A DNA stretch of 64,000 nucleotides from Portulaca oleracea (Eukaryota; Streptophyta; Magnoliopsida; Caryophyllales; Portulacaceae). The DNA lies in the NCBI GenBank assembly GCA_029582165.1, contig CM055877.1:2400023-2464022 (forward strand). The letters run 5' to 3'. Under the pieces are notes generated by a model. The model searched no databases. It was not told the origin of the DNA and saw nothing but the letters and a program-made list of their open reading frames with translations. This document shows positions 45,477-58,700 of the stretch, in pieces; position 1 is the first letter of the stretch, and every line of letters begins with the position of its first letter. A program made the position numbers and the translations under genes.

Positions 45477-46021
45477 TGTTGGGACAGAAGAGAAGAAACA
45501 CAATTTGCTGTCAATTGCAATTTTACTCACACACTGAAACAACTGAAATCAGGCTGTTAAATAGCCTTTACAACTTAACAGAAAAAACAGAAAAATGCTG
45601 AAAATATGCAACTAAGGCCCTGTAAACTTCGTGGGTAGTTTGTGGTAGGTAAAAAATTACCATAAATTACCAAAAGTTACCAATAATTACCAAAAGTTAT
45701 AAAAAATTACCAAAAGTTACCAAAATTATCGGAAATCACATAACACGTGTAAAGTAGTTTTTTTCATTTTTTCCTTTTATTTCAAAAACACAAATTTACC
45801 TATATATATTTACCCAAAGTTACCAAAAATTACCAAAAATTACCAAAATTCATCATTTACCTTACATCAAGATACCCATGAAATTTACAAGCCCTAACTA
45901 AGATATGCTCCATTATTCCACTAATCAACTAAATGCTTAACTTTGAGGAATATCAAAACAACTATGCAACTAAGCTGAATTTTTGGATGTTATCCCACTG
46001 ATTTTGGAGCATCATTCAACA
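45477..46021 (-). repeat. 5' LTR of outer Copia, interrupted by a MITE
   Basis: Same ends as 35832-36116. Without the inserted MITE it is about 263 bp and lacks the stretch CAAATCTGCAACTGACAGAA found in the partner. Confidence 0.9.
45616..45894. mobile_element. Tourist-like MITE in the Copia LTR
   Basis: Termini GGCCCTGTAAACTTCGTGGG and CCCATGAAATTTACAAGCCC, flanked by TAA (45613-45615 and 45895-45897), the PIF/Harbinger target. The partner LTR shows the empty site CAACTAACTAAGATATG. The interior is a series of AAAATTACCAAAAGTTACC repeats. Confidence 0.88.
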
Positions 46022-46353
46022 TATTAATGCACCCTAAAATCTTGGCGTGTTCTCTGTGAAAAGAAAAGCAAAGATAAACCAGATAAGAAAGAAAGCTAAT
46101 CTGCCATATTTACCCAGCAAATTAAAGCAGCCATTACCCTAATTAGAAACACCCCAAGTTAGCTTAATGCCGTCGTCTTTCATTCTATTTCAAGTGATTC
46201 ATGGAAGTCATTAAAATTGGCAATGCACTTACAGTACCAAAACCTAGAAGGGCGAAAATGAAGTGCGATACAACAAATGACAGTGCTAATTACTGAAAGT
46301 GGTAATCTGATTGGCATTCTAGAGCCAGCAAATAAGAAAAATGAATTAATGGG

Positions 46354-49300
46354 TTAAAATGGAAGATCCTCTTTCTCTTCGAAAACTTGTACAAGTGGGA
46401 TGTGCTGGATCTTTGGCCAATCCTCACCAGTTGGTCTCCTGCATCTTTCTGTTAATCCTGGGCATTCAATTATTGCAAGTCGTCTCATGTTGGAAAGCTG
46501 GCGAACGCCTTCTGGCAGAGACTTCAATTTTGGGCAGTTTTTTAGATCCAAGCACTCAAGTGATGAAAGGCAGCTTATCCAGTCAGGTATTTCCTTCAGT
46601 TCTTTATTGTCTTTTATAACCAGCGTAGATAGGTTAGTAAGACATTGAAGTCCAGAAGGAAGAGCCACAAGTTTAGAAAGGTTAACTAACTGCAAAGTTT
46701 CAAGGTTGGGTAAGACTTTTCATGGCATGCCTTCTTCCATCCCTGCCTTTGTTGACAAATCAAGCTTTGGACAGTTTATAAGAAACAGCTGTACAAGTGC
46801 AGTAAGGCCTTCAAAGCTTCCAGAAATACTTGTCAAGCTATAACACTGAAAGAAGCTTAGAGTGCGAAGAGAAGATAAGTTTGTGAATATAGCTCCAAAT
46901 CTGGAAGTCTTCCCCAGGTGAGGATCTCCAACCCCTAAAATAGAAAGACAATGCAAGGTGTTGTTTGGAAGAGAAATCAGGTGCTCAATGTTGTTGATAC
47001 CCAACTCCTTCAACAGGTGGCCACGCCAGGGAGAGGTTGATGATGTGGGGGACTCGGTACTTCCAAGAATCTTGGGCAATGACAAGGTCTTGTTGACACC
47101 AGTTAACATCAGTTGCTTGACAATGGGGCAAAGTGGCAAAGACTTCAGGTGGGGACAACGGTATATCCATAGTGTTGACAAATTTGAAAATGACAGCCTT
47201 GATTGATGTTGTCGCCATTCTGTCTGATCTTCATTGGCAACTTCTCCTCCTTTCCACCATGACTTTAAGTTGGGACAACTCTCTAAGTGAAGCGTTTGCA
47301 GGCATGGGAAGAATAATGTTTCATCTTCCAGTGAGCTGGTAGCCTTACGCAGATTACTCTCCATGTATTCCACACTTTTCAGGCCTTCAACAACAAGGCG
47401 TTTAAGGAAAGGAAGCTGGCTAAATGCTGGGACCTGCTTGCATTTGCACCAAAAGAGTTGAACCTCAACAAGATTTGGGAGAGAACTGCACAAGTTATGG
47501 TTCACTGCCCAACTTGGAAACTTCTGACCTTGGTATTTTTCAATCTTAAGCTTCTTCAGATTAGGATGTGGTCTGAGGCCTTCAAGCAGAATTTCATCGT
47601 GTTCACTGCAGTTGGTACCCCGCTCCTCCTGATCATCCCATTCTAGAACCAACTCCTCCAGGCCATGTTTGCTTCTCAGGTTTGCCTTTTCTGCTTCATC
47701 TCTTGGATTTCCCACCACTCCAAGAATTTTAATATGCAGTTCCTCTCTCAAGTTGTTGAGGTTTTCTAAATCACTCAGTTGAGCAGTAGAAGGTTTTGAC
47801 CTAGAATTTGAAGTGTGTCTCTTATTCACCACAAGGTAGTCCATCCGATGGAGAGAAGACAATCTCCCTATTCCTGGAGGCATATGAGTTAAGCTGTGAC
47901 ACTTGTGAGTTCCCAAGAGCCTGAGAGCAGTAAGCCTGCTAAGTTCATTAGGCAGTCTCTTAAGCTTGTTGCATTCAGAAAGAGATAGCCTTTGCAAATT
48001 TTTCAGTTCTGTGATTGAATCTGGAAGTGCTTTGATGGGCATGTACCTCACCTATTGAACTTGGTAAGCTTTTAATTCCGAGCCCACGCATGTCCAACAT
48101 TCGCAAGCACCTAAAGCTTGACAATAGGCGATTGCACGCTGAATTATTTAAAGGTGTTCCATCACGTAATTGGCAAGGCAACAAAAATGTACGCAAACAC
48201 TTCAAATTATGCATGCCGTGTGGGATTCTCTCGAATGAGTGCAAATGTTTCTCAAAGGACAAGTGAAGGATTTTGTTGCCAAATTCCATTTCTTCGTAAT
48301 TTGCCAACTTGCATTCATTTCTAGCCACTTCTTGCGCAAGATCATGCATTAAGTCATGCATTTTGCATCTTCTAATGGCCCCCCATTCATTTTTTACTAC
48401 ATCCTGGAAGAAGCCCCTGTGCAATAAAGTCAAAAAGTATTCTTCTGCTGCATCTTCTAGACTTTGTTTATATAGTGGAATGATAAAGCCCTGTGCTATC
48501 CAAAGACTAATGAGCATACTTTTGTAAATCTCAAAGTCCTTGGGAAACAATGCACACAAGGCAAAACAATTCTTCAACGGAGACCATAAGTGATGATAGC
48601 TGAGTTTCAAAATGCTCATAATAGCATTTGCATTCCCCGATATCTCTGACAGATTTCTATTCTTGAAATGCAACCATGTTCTCTCATCTTTTCTATATAA
48701 AAGGCTCCCCAAAGTCCTTATAGCTAGTGGAACATCGGCACACTTTTTGACAATTTCTTCAGCTGCCTTTAACACCTCTGGACTCTTGGGTTCCACTCCA
48801 TCCTCAAATGCCATATTCTTAAATAAACTCCAAGAGTCCCTTTTAGACAAACCTTTCAATCTAAAAGGAGGAATAGTGCCTATAATATTAGCTACAATCT
48901 CTGATCGTGTGGTCACTAGTATTTTGCTCCCCTCTCCACCCTTGTTCAACAAGACACTTAACATGAGCCACTTGTCACGATCTTCATTCCAGACATCGTC
49001 CAGAACAAGTAGGTATTTCTTTCCTATGAATGTAGTTTTCAATTGGTTCTGCAACTGGCCTAAGTTTGGTCCTTGAGGCTCAGCTTTTGGGGCTGACATG
49101 ATGATCTTTTCAACAATTTGTTCAACCTCAAAGGACTCAGATACAGTAACCCACAACCTTAAGTCAAAGTGGTTGTTGACCCCATCATCGTTATAAATGA
49201 TATGAGCTAATGTGGTCTTCCCTAAACCCCCGATTCCAACAATAGGGAGAACACACACCTTGTGACCATGGGGATTGGGGGCTAGAAGCATGTCTATGAT

Positions 49301-49831
49301 GGTTTTCTTGTCATCATCTCTACCAATAACTTGTTCCTCATCAAGAAACAAGCAATCTTCACGTTTCTTCCTTAGTAGTAGCCCAGTTTCCTCAAAAGGG
49401 CGTACTACGAAACCAAAGTCTTTCATGTCTTTGACAATGTCATCAAGATCTTGCCTGATTGTTTTAATCTCCTTGGAGATGGAAAAAGCAGATACAATCT
49501 TATTGGAGTGAGAGAAGAAAGTCTGTACCTCTCTTGTGAATTTGTTTCGACCCTTGTCTTGCCTCTGCATAGCAACAGTAGCGACCTTATCGAACAAGTC
49601 ATCAGCTCGATAAACAACAGGCTTAAGTCGGTCAAGCCAAATGCGGATGGCATGATTTTCCCATTGCTTGTCCTCAGCATCCAAGAGGACACCTTTTATG
49701 AGATTCATAGTGTTTGTAAGCTTCTCCAGCTGGGATTTAAATCCCCATGCAGATGCAACCTCAGCAAGTGCTCTTGATCCAAGTTTCTCCAGCACTGACT
49801 GTTAAATTTTGAACAGTATAGTCTCCGCCAT
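46354..49831 (-). pseudogene. CC-NB-LRR gene, copy 2, inactivated
   Basis: Collinear with the intact NLR genes at 18898 and 56115: coiled-coil, P-loop GIGGLGKTT, LLVLDDVW, GSKILVTTRS, DVPLAI, CKMHDLMHD and LRRs are all present. Three lesions break it. The ATG at 49831 is followed by TAA at codon 10, where the paralogues read ATTGCA. About 31 bp are missing near 48050, between SLPSSIGE and the next LRR (IKALPDSI), which shifts the frame. A TGG to TGA change near 46717 stops the frame in GMPWK. Translation from an internal Met could still make a truncated CC-NB-ARC protein (to about 47975), but a full receptor is impossible. It is probably the copy that lost constraint. Confidence 0.93.
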
Positions 49832-50128
49832 TCTTTCTCTCTCACTTTCTCTTTCTCACTCTCTCTCTCTCTAAGTTTGCTGTAAATTTGATTGATTGAA
49901 GTGGAGTTTCGGACAACAGCTGCGCGAGATCCGTAATGGTAGGAAATTTTTAACTCTATCCTGGATGTCTTTCGTATAAAAAATTCACATTTTTCAAATT
50001 GTTGCTTCTTTCCATATCGTAAATCAATATTCAATGTTGTCTTGATTTATTCCACAAATAAAGTATTGCGGAGTTGGTACGACTGCAATTATGTTAATTC
50101 CACTTGCATGGTTCATTACTCACTAATA

Positions 50129-50340
50129 CTACCTCCGTCCCAAAATGTTTTTCGTTGACTAAGTTTTGACTGTTAATTACTCACAAATTATAATGAATTA
50201 AAATATGAAATCACTCTCATTAGAAAGATAATTTACTAAAGATTACAATGACGGTAATTTTATATTATAACTCATTATAATTTTTGAGTAATCAACGGTC
50301 AAAATTTAGTCAATGGACAAATATTTTGGGACGGAAGTAG
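50129..50340. mobile_element. Stowaway MITE in copy 2 upstream region
   Basis: Termini CTACCTCCGTCCCAAAATG and ATTTTGGGACGGAAGTAG, flanked by TA. The paralogous site in copy 3 (near 59915, CTCACTAATTAAACAAAAAG) lacks it. Confidence 0.88.
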
Positions 50341-50342
50341 TA

Positions 50343-51089
50343 ATTAAACAAAAAGTTGCCTTAGTAATATAAAGTATGCAAAATGATAAATATCTTGACA
50401 CAAGATGGTTAATTAATAATCGTCTTATATTTTATCTAATTCACTTATAAAGTTAAATGTAAGTATGTTTAAATCATTATAAAGTTATGTTTCATTATTT
50501 TGAAGGTTATTACAACTTATAATCAATATAAAAATAATTATTTATTTATGTTTTTTCATAAATATAAAACTACACATTAAATGTGTATTTTCTACTATGA
50601 TTGATAAAACTAGGATATTATATATATATTTTTTGATTTAACTAATAAGTATTATACTCTTATAGTTATTAGAGAAAATATTATTAGAAAATATAAAAAT
50701 GTGAAATATGAACAATTTAATTCAAGAGAGTCAAGATATGATGTGTATCAATGTCCATAAAGTATTAAGGGACTATTTTTAGAAGATTAAAGAGAGCATC
50801 TAGTTGGTCTGCTCAAAAGGTTCAGGGGTATCGATCAATTTTCCAAGTTGACCAATTTTTTCTATTTTTTTTATTGCATATCTTTGAAAAAAAATTTACA
50901 GGCGACCTACAATCTTTCACCTTCATTTAGAAAAATATTTCACCTAACATGAAAAGTTTTTCATGAGGTTCTTACCAGACGCCCTCTTATGGAAGATAAA
51001 CAAGGTTATCTAAATGTTGGTAAACACATACTGTTTAAGGATGTAAGTCATATCAGTCATATCATTTAAATATAAAGAATTTCTAAATA
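50343..51089. other. AT-rich upstream region of NLR copy 2
   Basis: No gene. About 50770-51060 is homologous to 60370-60563 plus 61235-61290 in copy 3 (TCTAGTTGGTCTG, TTACAGGCGA, AGGTTATCTAAATGTTGGTA), so segment homology extends further upstream than the promoter block. Confidence 0.6.
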
Positions 51090-51187
51090 CTCCCTCTGTC
51101 TCATATAAAGTTGGAAAGTCATATTTATATCTCATAAAAACATGACTTTTACTTGGATGACAAACTTCAGATATGCGACGAAGTGAG
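51090..51187. mobile_element. Short Stowaway-like MITE (98 bp)
   Basis: CTCCCTCTGTCTCATAT ... ATATGCGACGAAGTGAG between TA dinucleotides; the termini are imperfect inverted repeats. Confidence 0.6.
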
Positions 51188-51449
51188 TATATATTTTATA
51201 ATTTTTGATAAGTTATTATGAGTAAGACAACTCACATTAATCACATTACTTATTAAATATATGAATTTTTAATTATATATCATGAACCAGGTAGATAATT
51301 AAGATGGCATGAGAATAATTATATATTATATACAAGGTAGAGTGAGTTGTACATGATAATTTATACTACATCCAAAAAGAACAATTAACAAAATTAAGGC
51401 TTTGTTCAGTTGGAAGGGCATGAATAAACATATCTTGGGTTTCATTCAA

Positions 51450-53260
51450 TGGCCTGCGGTGTGTCAAACTTGCAAGTATGATACTGCAGCGTACCCAGGC
51501 TTGCTACAACCTCTGTCTGTTCCTGTTGCTATATATATGAACTGAAATCTCAATGGATTTCATTGAAGGGCTACCAAAGTCCCAGGGAAAAGGATGTCAT
51601 CCTTGTAGTAGTCGACAGCCAGACAGGTTGAGTAAGTATGGCCATTTCATAGCTTTATCACACCTCTTTACTGCTGCATATGTGACCCAAGCATTCCTTG
51701 ACAATGTGTTTAAATTACACGGATTGCCTCAAAGTATTGTAAGTTATCGAGATTAATCCCGTCTACCTCAGTACCATTTGGCAATGCATTTTCTCTGTCC
51801 TGGGGGTCAATTTACAATTGTCCTCTGCTTATCATCCCCAGACGGATGGCCAGACGGATGGCCAGACGGAGGTGGTCAATCGTTGTTTGGAGTCCTATTT
51901 GCGGTGTATCTATTCTAGCCATCCTTCAGACTGGTCTATGTGGCTACCATTGGTCGTACAACACTTCATTCCATTCTGTCACTCGTCTGACTCCTTATGA
52001 AGATGTATATGGCCATCCCCCTCCACTTCACCTTACTTATTTGCTTGGGGAGTCTTCTGTGGCTGAAGTTGACAGGTCCTTGCAGCGGCGGGAGGCACAA
52101 GGCTCAGAATCGCATGAAGCAACAGACTGATAAATGTCGCTATGAGAGGGTTTTGAATGTTGGCGATTGGGTACTCGTGAAATTGCAGCCTTACAGGCAA
52201 ATGACCATGCATGTGAGGACTAATGAGAAGCTGAGTCCAAAGTTCTTTGGGCCCTTCTAGATTAATTACCCATTTACCTCGTTAGAAAAGTGGCCTATAA
52301 ACTCAAGATTAATTATCCGTTCTGTCAAGATCCATAATGTTCTCCATGTCTCTCAGCTTAAGATTTTCCAAAGGCCTTTACCTTTCCAACCTCACATTCC
52401 TAACTTTCTGCAAGGCTCTGATGTGGGAGCTCGACTCCAACCTTAGTAGATTCTAATTAGGAGGATTCAGAAATGCAAGAATAAAGCTAATGTTCAGCTA
52501 CTTGTCAAGTGGCAGGGACAGTGTTGGATAATTTCAAGTGTATGATAAGTTTAGTGACTCGAGTTTAACTCATAAGATGGGCTATTTGGTACAAGGAAAA
52601 GTCGGGTAGACTTTTCGGGACCTACTCAGCCCTATTAAGGGTAACACAGGTATGTGTTACCAGGCAATGAGGTAACCCTGATAATATTTAGTCGGTTTTA
52701 TGCATGGATAATTTAAGCATGCTTTCATACATTTTATGAGTGGATAATAAAAAAAAAATTAATTATTATCTAAATTATTCAAAGATGACAATGATAAATC
52801 TTATCCATATCGAACCCTATCCAAATGCCTCTACATGGCTTATAAATAGGGTAGATATGATGTCATTTCATGAGGATGTCAAATGGTGCCAAGTCTTAGA
52901 ATGTCATTTGCAAGTTGTTGACATAGGACCATCATATTCATTCCAATGAGAATCTCATCTCCTTGGTTTTTGGTGGCCACAATCTCTAAGGCAGACTATA
53001 ACCAACAATTATATAAGTTGAAGGAGAGAAGGTATGTATTCGACTCACTTGAATACCCAAGTAAATTCTCATCCTACGCCGATTTTACATCAACAGACAG
53101 TCTGTTATTGATGCAACCTGGGAGTGGTATGATGAGTTTACCCTGAAATTTCCACCTTCAACTTTGAGGACAAAGTTCACAAAGCTCTTCACCATGAGGG
53201 AAGGAATGATACAGTCACAATATGCTGAGCTGGATAAATTGGTGTTGAGCTGGACAAATT
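51450..53260 (+). pseudogene. Ty3/Gypsy integrase fragment, split by a solo LTR
   Basis: A decayed pol 3' end. Recognisable parts: the zinc-finger end (CQTCKYDTAAYPGLL), [88 protein letters not shown] and VKIHNVLHVSQLKIF, then the chromodomain-side LLVKWQGQ. Frames change several times and a stop follows the second catalytic Asp region (YRD). A 12-bp unit (CAGACGGATGGC) is tandemly triplicated at about 51840-51872. The frame LVKWQGQ resumes after the solo LTR as DATWEWYDEF. No gag, protease or RT remains. Confidence 0.85.
52522..53095 (+). mobile_element. Solo LTR inserted in the Gypsy fragment
   Basis: Runs TGTTGGATAATTTC ... TTTTACATCAACA, 574 bp, flanked by an exact 5-bp duplication GACAG (52517-52521 and 53096-53100). 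TATA box TATAAATAGGGTAG at about 52842. Removing it restores the Gypsy sequence. It is the product of LTR-LTR recombination of a full element. Confidence 0.88.
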
Positions 53261-55754
53261 GGTTTTTGCTATAACTGAATTTGTTACGCATTTTTTGAGA
53301 ATCTCTTTTTGTTTCTGTATATAGGCACTCTTCTGTTTGCTTTGGAAAAATAAGAAATATAACAACTTTCCCTCTCTAAACTCCTTCCCTCTCTATTTTC
53401 TATCTGGATTGTGATGGTTTCTCGATTGATCCTCTGATCAGTCCACAAACCATATCATTACAATATTAATTTATATATATATATATGTTTGTTGTAAAAA
53501 TAAAATAAAATTACAACTTGGTTCACTACTCACTAGTGCAGAGATGCATACCATACTCTATTACTCTGGGCTTGCACAAGCAAGAGCCTTTTCTGGATAC
53601 TAACCTGATGGAAATTCTACACCAAAGAAATGGAACTGAGAAATGTTTGATAATGGAAGGGTTTGTTCAAGAATAGTTTGTTCAAGTGTTCAACAATGCC
53701 TACTACTTGATTTTTTTCCATTTTAATCTTTGAAGGACAAAGCCCAAATTAATATATACCCCGTCCTTTCCATATTATCAGCCACACGTTAATTATTTCA
53801 TCTTCTTCAATGCCAATCAAATTCACAAGCCCATCAATGCCTAGAAATCCATTGTTGACGTCCCCTAATTTTAATGAGATCAGCTTCTGTGCTACTTTTA
53901 AAGCTCAGCTGAACTGATTGGAGTTGGCATGGCAGTTGATAGATATAAGAATGTGATGGACTTTGCTTTTTGATTGGGCTATGAAGGAACAATGAAAGAA
54001 ACGAAATACAGGAAAGTTCTTGCTCATGTGATTAGGGTGTTGATGATGATGAATTATGATGATCATGATAGATTATAATGATCATGATGATGATAATTGA
54101 TGAGATTGATGTTGCATCCAATTGGAAAGGAAAATAGGACAAATAGCAGTAGCATTACATTTGTCATAGTTGGGCATTCAATAAGGATGGTCAAGCAATT
54201 TTAGTTAGTATTTTTACCCGTATCCGATTTATCTATGGTACTCCGATCCATACCATCATACATCTCTATATGTCCATTGGATTTTCATATATATAGATCT
54301 TCTTGATAATAGGATTTTCGACATACTATTTGGGTATGATTAATAAGGTCTAATAATATTTTTGGGTTTATTTTAGTTCGTGTACGAATATTAATTATTA
54401 GGTTTTGGATAAATTATAGGTGATCCTGTCTCATTGTATTAGATCATGCGATTTCCGTTTTGTCACTCCAGGTAAGTGGTGTGATACTTTTTTAGTCTTC
54501 CTTCGTGCCCAAATGTTGTTTTGTAAAGTCCTTTTCCGTAAATTAATTTTATTAAATCGGGTTGGCATGCTAATATTTAAGTATATTATTTTTGGTTATA
54601 TTTATGTACGAAAAATCTGATTTGACTCTGTATTGATTTATATATTTATAAAGTGAGTTTTTCTATGTCAATTATATAAGCTAAGTTCATATTTTGACAT
54701 TTATTTAATATTGAAACCATTGGTAGTAATTTTAAATAATATTTTGCAAGTACATTGTTACTAAGTTGTTTCCATACTTTTGACACTGTATTTGTAATTT
54801 ATCTGTTTCAAATAGTAGTTTTGGTATTTAATTTATTTGAATCTTCCGTTGTATTAGTGACTTTGTGATTCTGATTTATTTGTTATCCTAAATTACTTGA
54901 CTGGGTACTGTTTGTACGTTTTGATGTTCAAGTTACTGGTTTTGTTTTTGGGCTATGTCTTCTGCCTTAGCCAGTTAAGGTATGCACTGGATTTGTCGAT
55001 CAACTTGTATGCGCGCTATTGTGTATTCTAATCTGTTTATGTGTTCCATCGGGCCCAATTCATCGTTGCCCCACCACTGGGTCAATAGTGGTTTTCGTTG
55101 CCCCACCACTGGGTCAATAGTGGTTTCTGTTGCCCATGCCACTGGGCTAGTAGTGGCCTTAGCCCCAAATTATGTTTTGGGATTTTGATTGCTAAGTTTT
55201 GATATATTGTGTCATTTTATTAATAATTCATTTGATGAATATTATTGTATGTTTTGGAGTTTTGAGCTAACGAAAAGTGTTTGGAAAACCCAGTCATATT
55301 TTGTTATTAAATTATTTATTAACTCTGACCCAGGCTTTGTTTTACCCGCATGCCACACCCAGCTAAGGGGGTATTACGCTACTTACTGGGCTTCCGAGCT
55401 CATCCTTTCATCTTCCTATTTTTTTCAGGTTATGATTCTCCGCTTCTTGATAGTGTTCGGATTCTTTATGGTATCAGAGTTTAGCAATGAAGCGTAGTGG
55501 GCCAAGAGGTTGTGTGGGATAAGGTTTATGTTATTTTAGTTGCTTTGTGAGTTAGAAGAGTTCATTATTTTCTATTGTAGCATCTGTTGTATAGTTAACT
55601 ATCCTTCTTAGTTGACCATTCAATCAAATACTCCTTTCGAAGTTAAGTCTATTCTTGTATCTTGGATTTGTTCGGTCTTTTGAGCCTTGCATGCTTGTGG
55701 GACCTTGTCCTACACGTGTGCGGCATCTGTCATCCCTTGGTTCGGGGCGTGACA
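53261..55754. other. LTR-retrotransposon debris, no gene
   Basis: Probably includes the 3' LTR of the Gypsy fragment (TGTATATAGGCACTC, about 53320) and, from about 54900 on, another LTR-type sequence. That part has a TGGTATCAGAG string (55470) and ends GGTTCGGGGCGTGACA right where NLR segment 3 starts. No coding region is supported. Confidence 0.4.
55064..55160. repeat. Three 32-33 bp tandem repeats with hairpin potential
   Basis: CGTTGCCCCACCACTGGGTC... repeats at 55064, 55096 and (diverged) 55128. Each unit contains CCACTGGGTCAATAGTGG, an imperfect stem. Confidence 0.85.
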
Positions 55755-58700
55755 ACACTATTGTACAATGAACACAAAAACAGAACCAAAGAAGATTATT
55801 AATGCACCCTAAAATCTTGGAGTCTTCTCTGTGAAAACAAAAGCAAAGATAAACCAGATAAGAAAGAAAGCTAATCTGCCATATTTACCCAGAAAATTAA
55901 AGCAGCCATCACTCTTAGAAACACCCCAAGTTAGCCTAATGCCGTCATTTTTCATTCTATTTCAAGTGATTCATGGAAGTCATTTAAATTGGCAATGCAC
56001 TTACAGTACCAAAACCTAAAAGGGCAAACATGAGGTAAAATACAAAAAAATGACAGTGCTAATTACTGAAAGTGGTAATCTGACATTATAGAGCTAGAAA
56101 ATACGAAAAATTAATTAATCGGTTAAAAATGGAATATCCTCTTCGAAAACTTGTACAAGTGGGATGTGCTGGATCTTTGGCCAATCCTCACCAGTTGGTC
56201 TCCTGCATCTTTCTGTTAATCCTGGGCATTCAATTATTCGAAGTTGTCTCATGTTGGAAAGCTGACGAATTCCTTCTGGCAAAGACTTCAATTTGGGGCA
56301 GTTTATTAGGTGCAAGTACGCAAGTGATGAAAGGCAGCTTATCCAGTCTGGTATTTCCTTCAGTTCTTTATTGTCTTCTATATACAGCCAAGATAGGTTA
56401 GTAAGACATTGAAGTCCATCAGGAAGAGCCACAAGTTTAGGCAGTTCAGTTAACTCCAAAGTTTGAAGGTTGGGTAAGGCTTTCCATGGCATGCCTTCTT
56501 CCATCCCTTCATTTGTTGACAAATCAAGCTCTGGACAGTCTCTAAGATCCAGCTGTACAAGTGCAGTAAGGGCTTCAAAGCTTCCAGAAAGACTTGTCAA
56601 GCTATAACATTCAACGAAGACCAGATTTTGAAGAGAAGATAAATTAGTGAATATATCTCCACATCTGGAAGTCTTCTCTAGGTGAGGATCTGCAACCTCT
56701 AAAGAAGAAAGAAGATGCAAGGTGTTGTTTGGAAGAGAAAACAGGTCTTCCAAGTTGTCAATACACAGCCACTTCAACGGACTGCCACACCCGTGAGATG
56801 TTGATGATGTGGGGGGCTCGGTACTTCCAAGAATCTTGGGCACTGACAAGGTCTTGTCGGATTCAAACAGCACCAGTTTCTCGACAATGGGGCAAAGTGG
56901 CAAAGACTTCAGGGTGGGACAACGGTATATCCATAGTGTTGACAAATTTGAAAATGACAGCCTTGATTGATGTTGTAGCCATTCTGTCTGATTATCATTG
57001 TCAACATCTCTTCCTTTCCACCATGCCTTTAGATTATTCATGTATGACAACTCAAGCTTTTGCAGGCATGGGAAGAATAATGTTTCATCTTCCAGTGAGC
57101 TGGTAGCCTTATGCAGATCACTCTCCATGTATTCCACATTTTCCAGGCCTTTAACAACGAGGCGTTTAAGGAAAGGAAGCTGACTAAATGCTGGGACCTG
57201 CTCGCATTTGCACCAAAAGAGTTCAACCTCAATAAGATTTGGGAGAGAACTGCACAAGTCATGGTTCACTGCCCAACTTGGTAACTTCTGACCTTGGTAT
57301 TCTTCAATCTTAAGCATCTTCAGATTAGGGTGTGGTCTGAGGCCTTCAAGCAGAGTTTCATCGTGTTCACTGCAGTTGGTACCCCGCTCCTGATCATCCC
57401 ATTCTAGAACCAACTTCTCCAGGCCATGTTTGCTTCTCAGGTTTGCCTTTTCTGCTTCATCTCTTGGATTTCCCACCACTCCAAGAATTTTAATATGCAG
57501 TAACCCTCTCAAGTTGTTGAGGTTTTCTAAATCACTCAGTTGAGCAGTAGAAGGTTTTGACCTAAAATTTGAAGTGTGTCTCTTATTCACCACAAGGTAT
57601 GGCATCGTATGGAGAGATGACAATCTTCCTATTCTTGGAGGCATATGAGTTAAGCTGTGACACTTGTGAGTTCCCAAGAGCTTGAGAGCAGTAAGCCTGC
57701 TAAGTTCATTAGGCAGTCTCTTAAGCTTGTTGCATTCAGAAAGAGATAGCCTTTGCAAATTTTTCAGTTCTGTGATTGAATCTGGAAGTGCTTCAATGGG
57801 CGTGCGAGCCAAGATAAGGTATCTCAGGTGAACTAGCTGACCAATTGAACTTGGTAAGCTTTTAATTCCGAGCCCGCGCATATCTAACACTCGCAAGCAC
57901 CTAAAGCTTGACAATAAGCGATTGCACGTTGAATTATCTAAAGGTGTTCCATCACGTAGTTGGCAAGGCAACCAAAATGTGCGCAAACACTTCAAATTCT
58001 GCATGCTATGTGGGATTCTCTCGAATGAGTGCAAATGTTCGTCAAATGTCAAGTGAAGGACTTTGTTGCCAAATTCCATTTCTTCGTAATTTGCCAACTT
58101 GCATTCATTTCTAGCAACTTCCTGCGCAAGATCATGCATTAAGTCATGCATTTTGCAGCTTGTAATGTCCCCCAGCTCATTTTTTGCTACATCCTGGAAG
58201 AAGCCCCTGTGCAGTAAAGTCAAAAAGTATTCTTCTCCAGCATCATCCAGACTCTGTTTGTACTTTGGAATGATAAAGCCCTGAGCCATCCAAAGTCCAA
58301 TGAGCACATTTTTGTAAAGCTCATAGTCCTTCGGAAACAATGCACACAAGGCGAAGCAATTCTTCAATGGAGACCATAGGTGATGATAGCTGAGTTTCAA
58401 AATGCTCATAATACCGTCTGCATTCCCCCATATTTCTGACAGATTTCTATCCTTGAAATGCAACCATGTTCTCTCATCTTTTCCGTATAAAAGGCTCCCT
58501 AAAGTCCTTATAGCTAATGGAACATGGGCACACTTTTTGACAATTTCTTGAGCTGCCTTCAAGACCTCTGGACTCTTGGGTTCCACTCCATCCTCAAATG
58601 CCATAATCTTGAATAAACTCCAGGAGTCCCTTTCAGACAAACCTTTCAATCTAAAAGGAGGGATAGTGCCCACAATATTAGCTACAATCTCTGATCGTGT

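Larger units (their letters stand above)
35832..46021 (-). mobile_element. Outer Ty1/Copia retrotransposon, minus strand
   Basis: LTRs at 35832-36116 and 45477-46021 (the latter enlarged by a MITE), both starting TGTTGGGACAGAAGAGAAG. A 5-bp TATTA flanks both ends (35827-35831 and 46022-46026). On the minus strand the primer site TGGTATCAGAGCC lies at about 45460-45472 and the polypurine tract AAGGGGGAG precedes the 3' LTR. The order gag, protease, integrase, RT, RNase H is the Copia order. A second Copia (37934-43159) splits it within pol, just after the integrase. Both NLR segments 1 and 3 have the intact site GAAGAYTATTAATGCACCC. Confidence 0.93.
35750..50125 (-). repeat. NLR segment copy 2 (interrupted by nested Copia elements)
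   Basis: 3' flank homology with copies 1 and 3 starts at about 35750-35831 (ATAATGAACACAAAAACAG), is broken by the Copia at 35832-46021, and resumes at 46022 with ATTAATGCACCCTAAAATCTTGG. It then runs through the NLR pseudogene to about 50125. Confidence 0.85.

Noticed and set aside
47975..49795. NLR copy 2 as a functional truncated CC-NB-ARC gene
   Set aside because: The natural ATG is followed by a stop at codon 10 and the frame is broken again near 48050; an internal start cannot be excluded but nothing in the sequence supports it.
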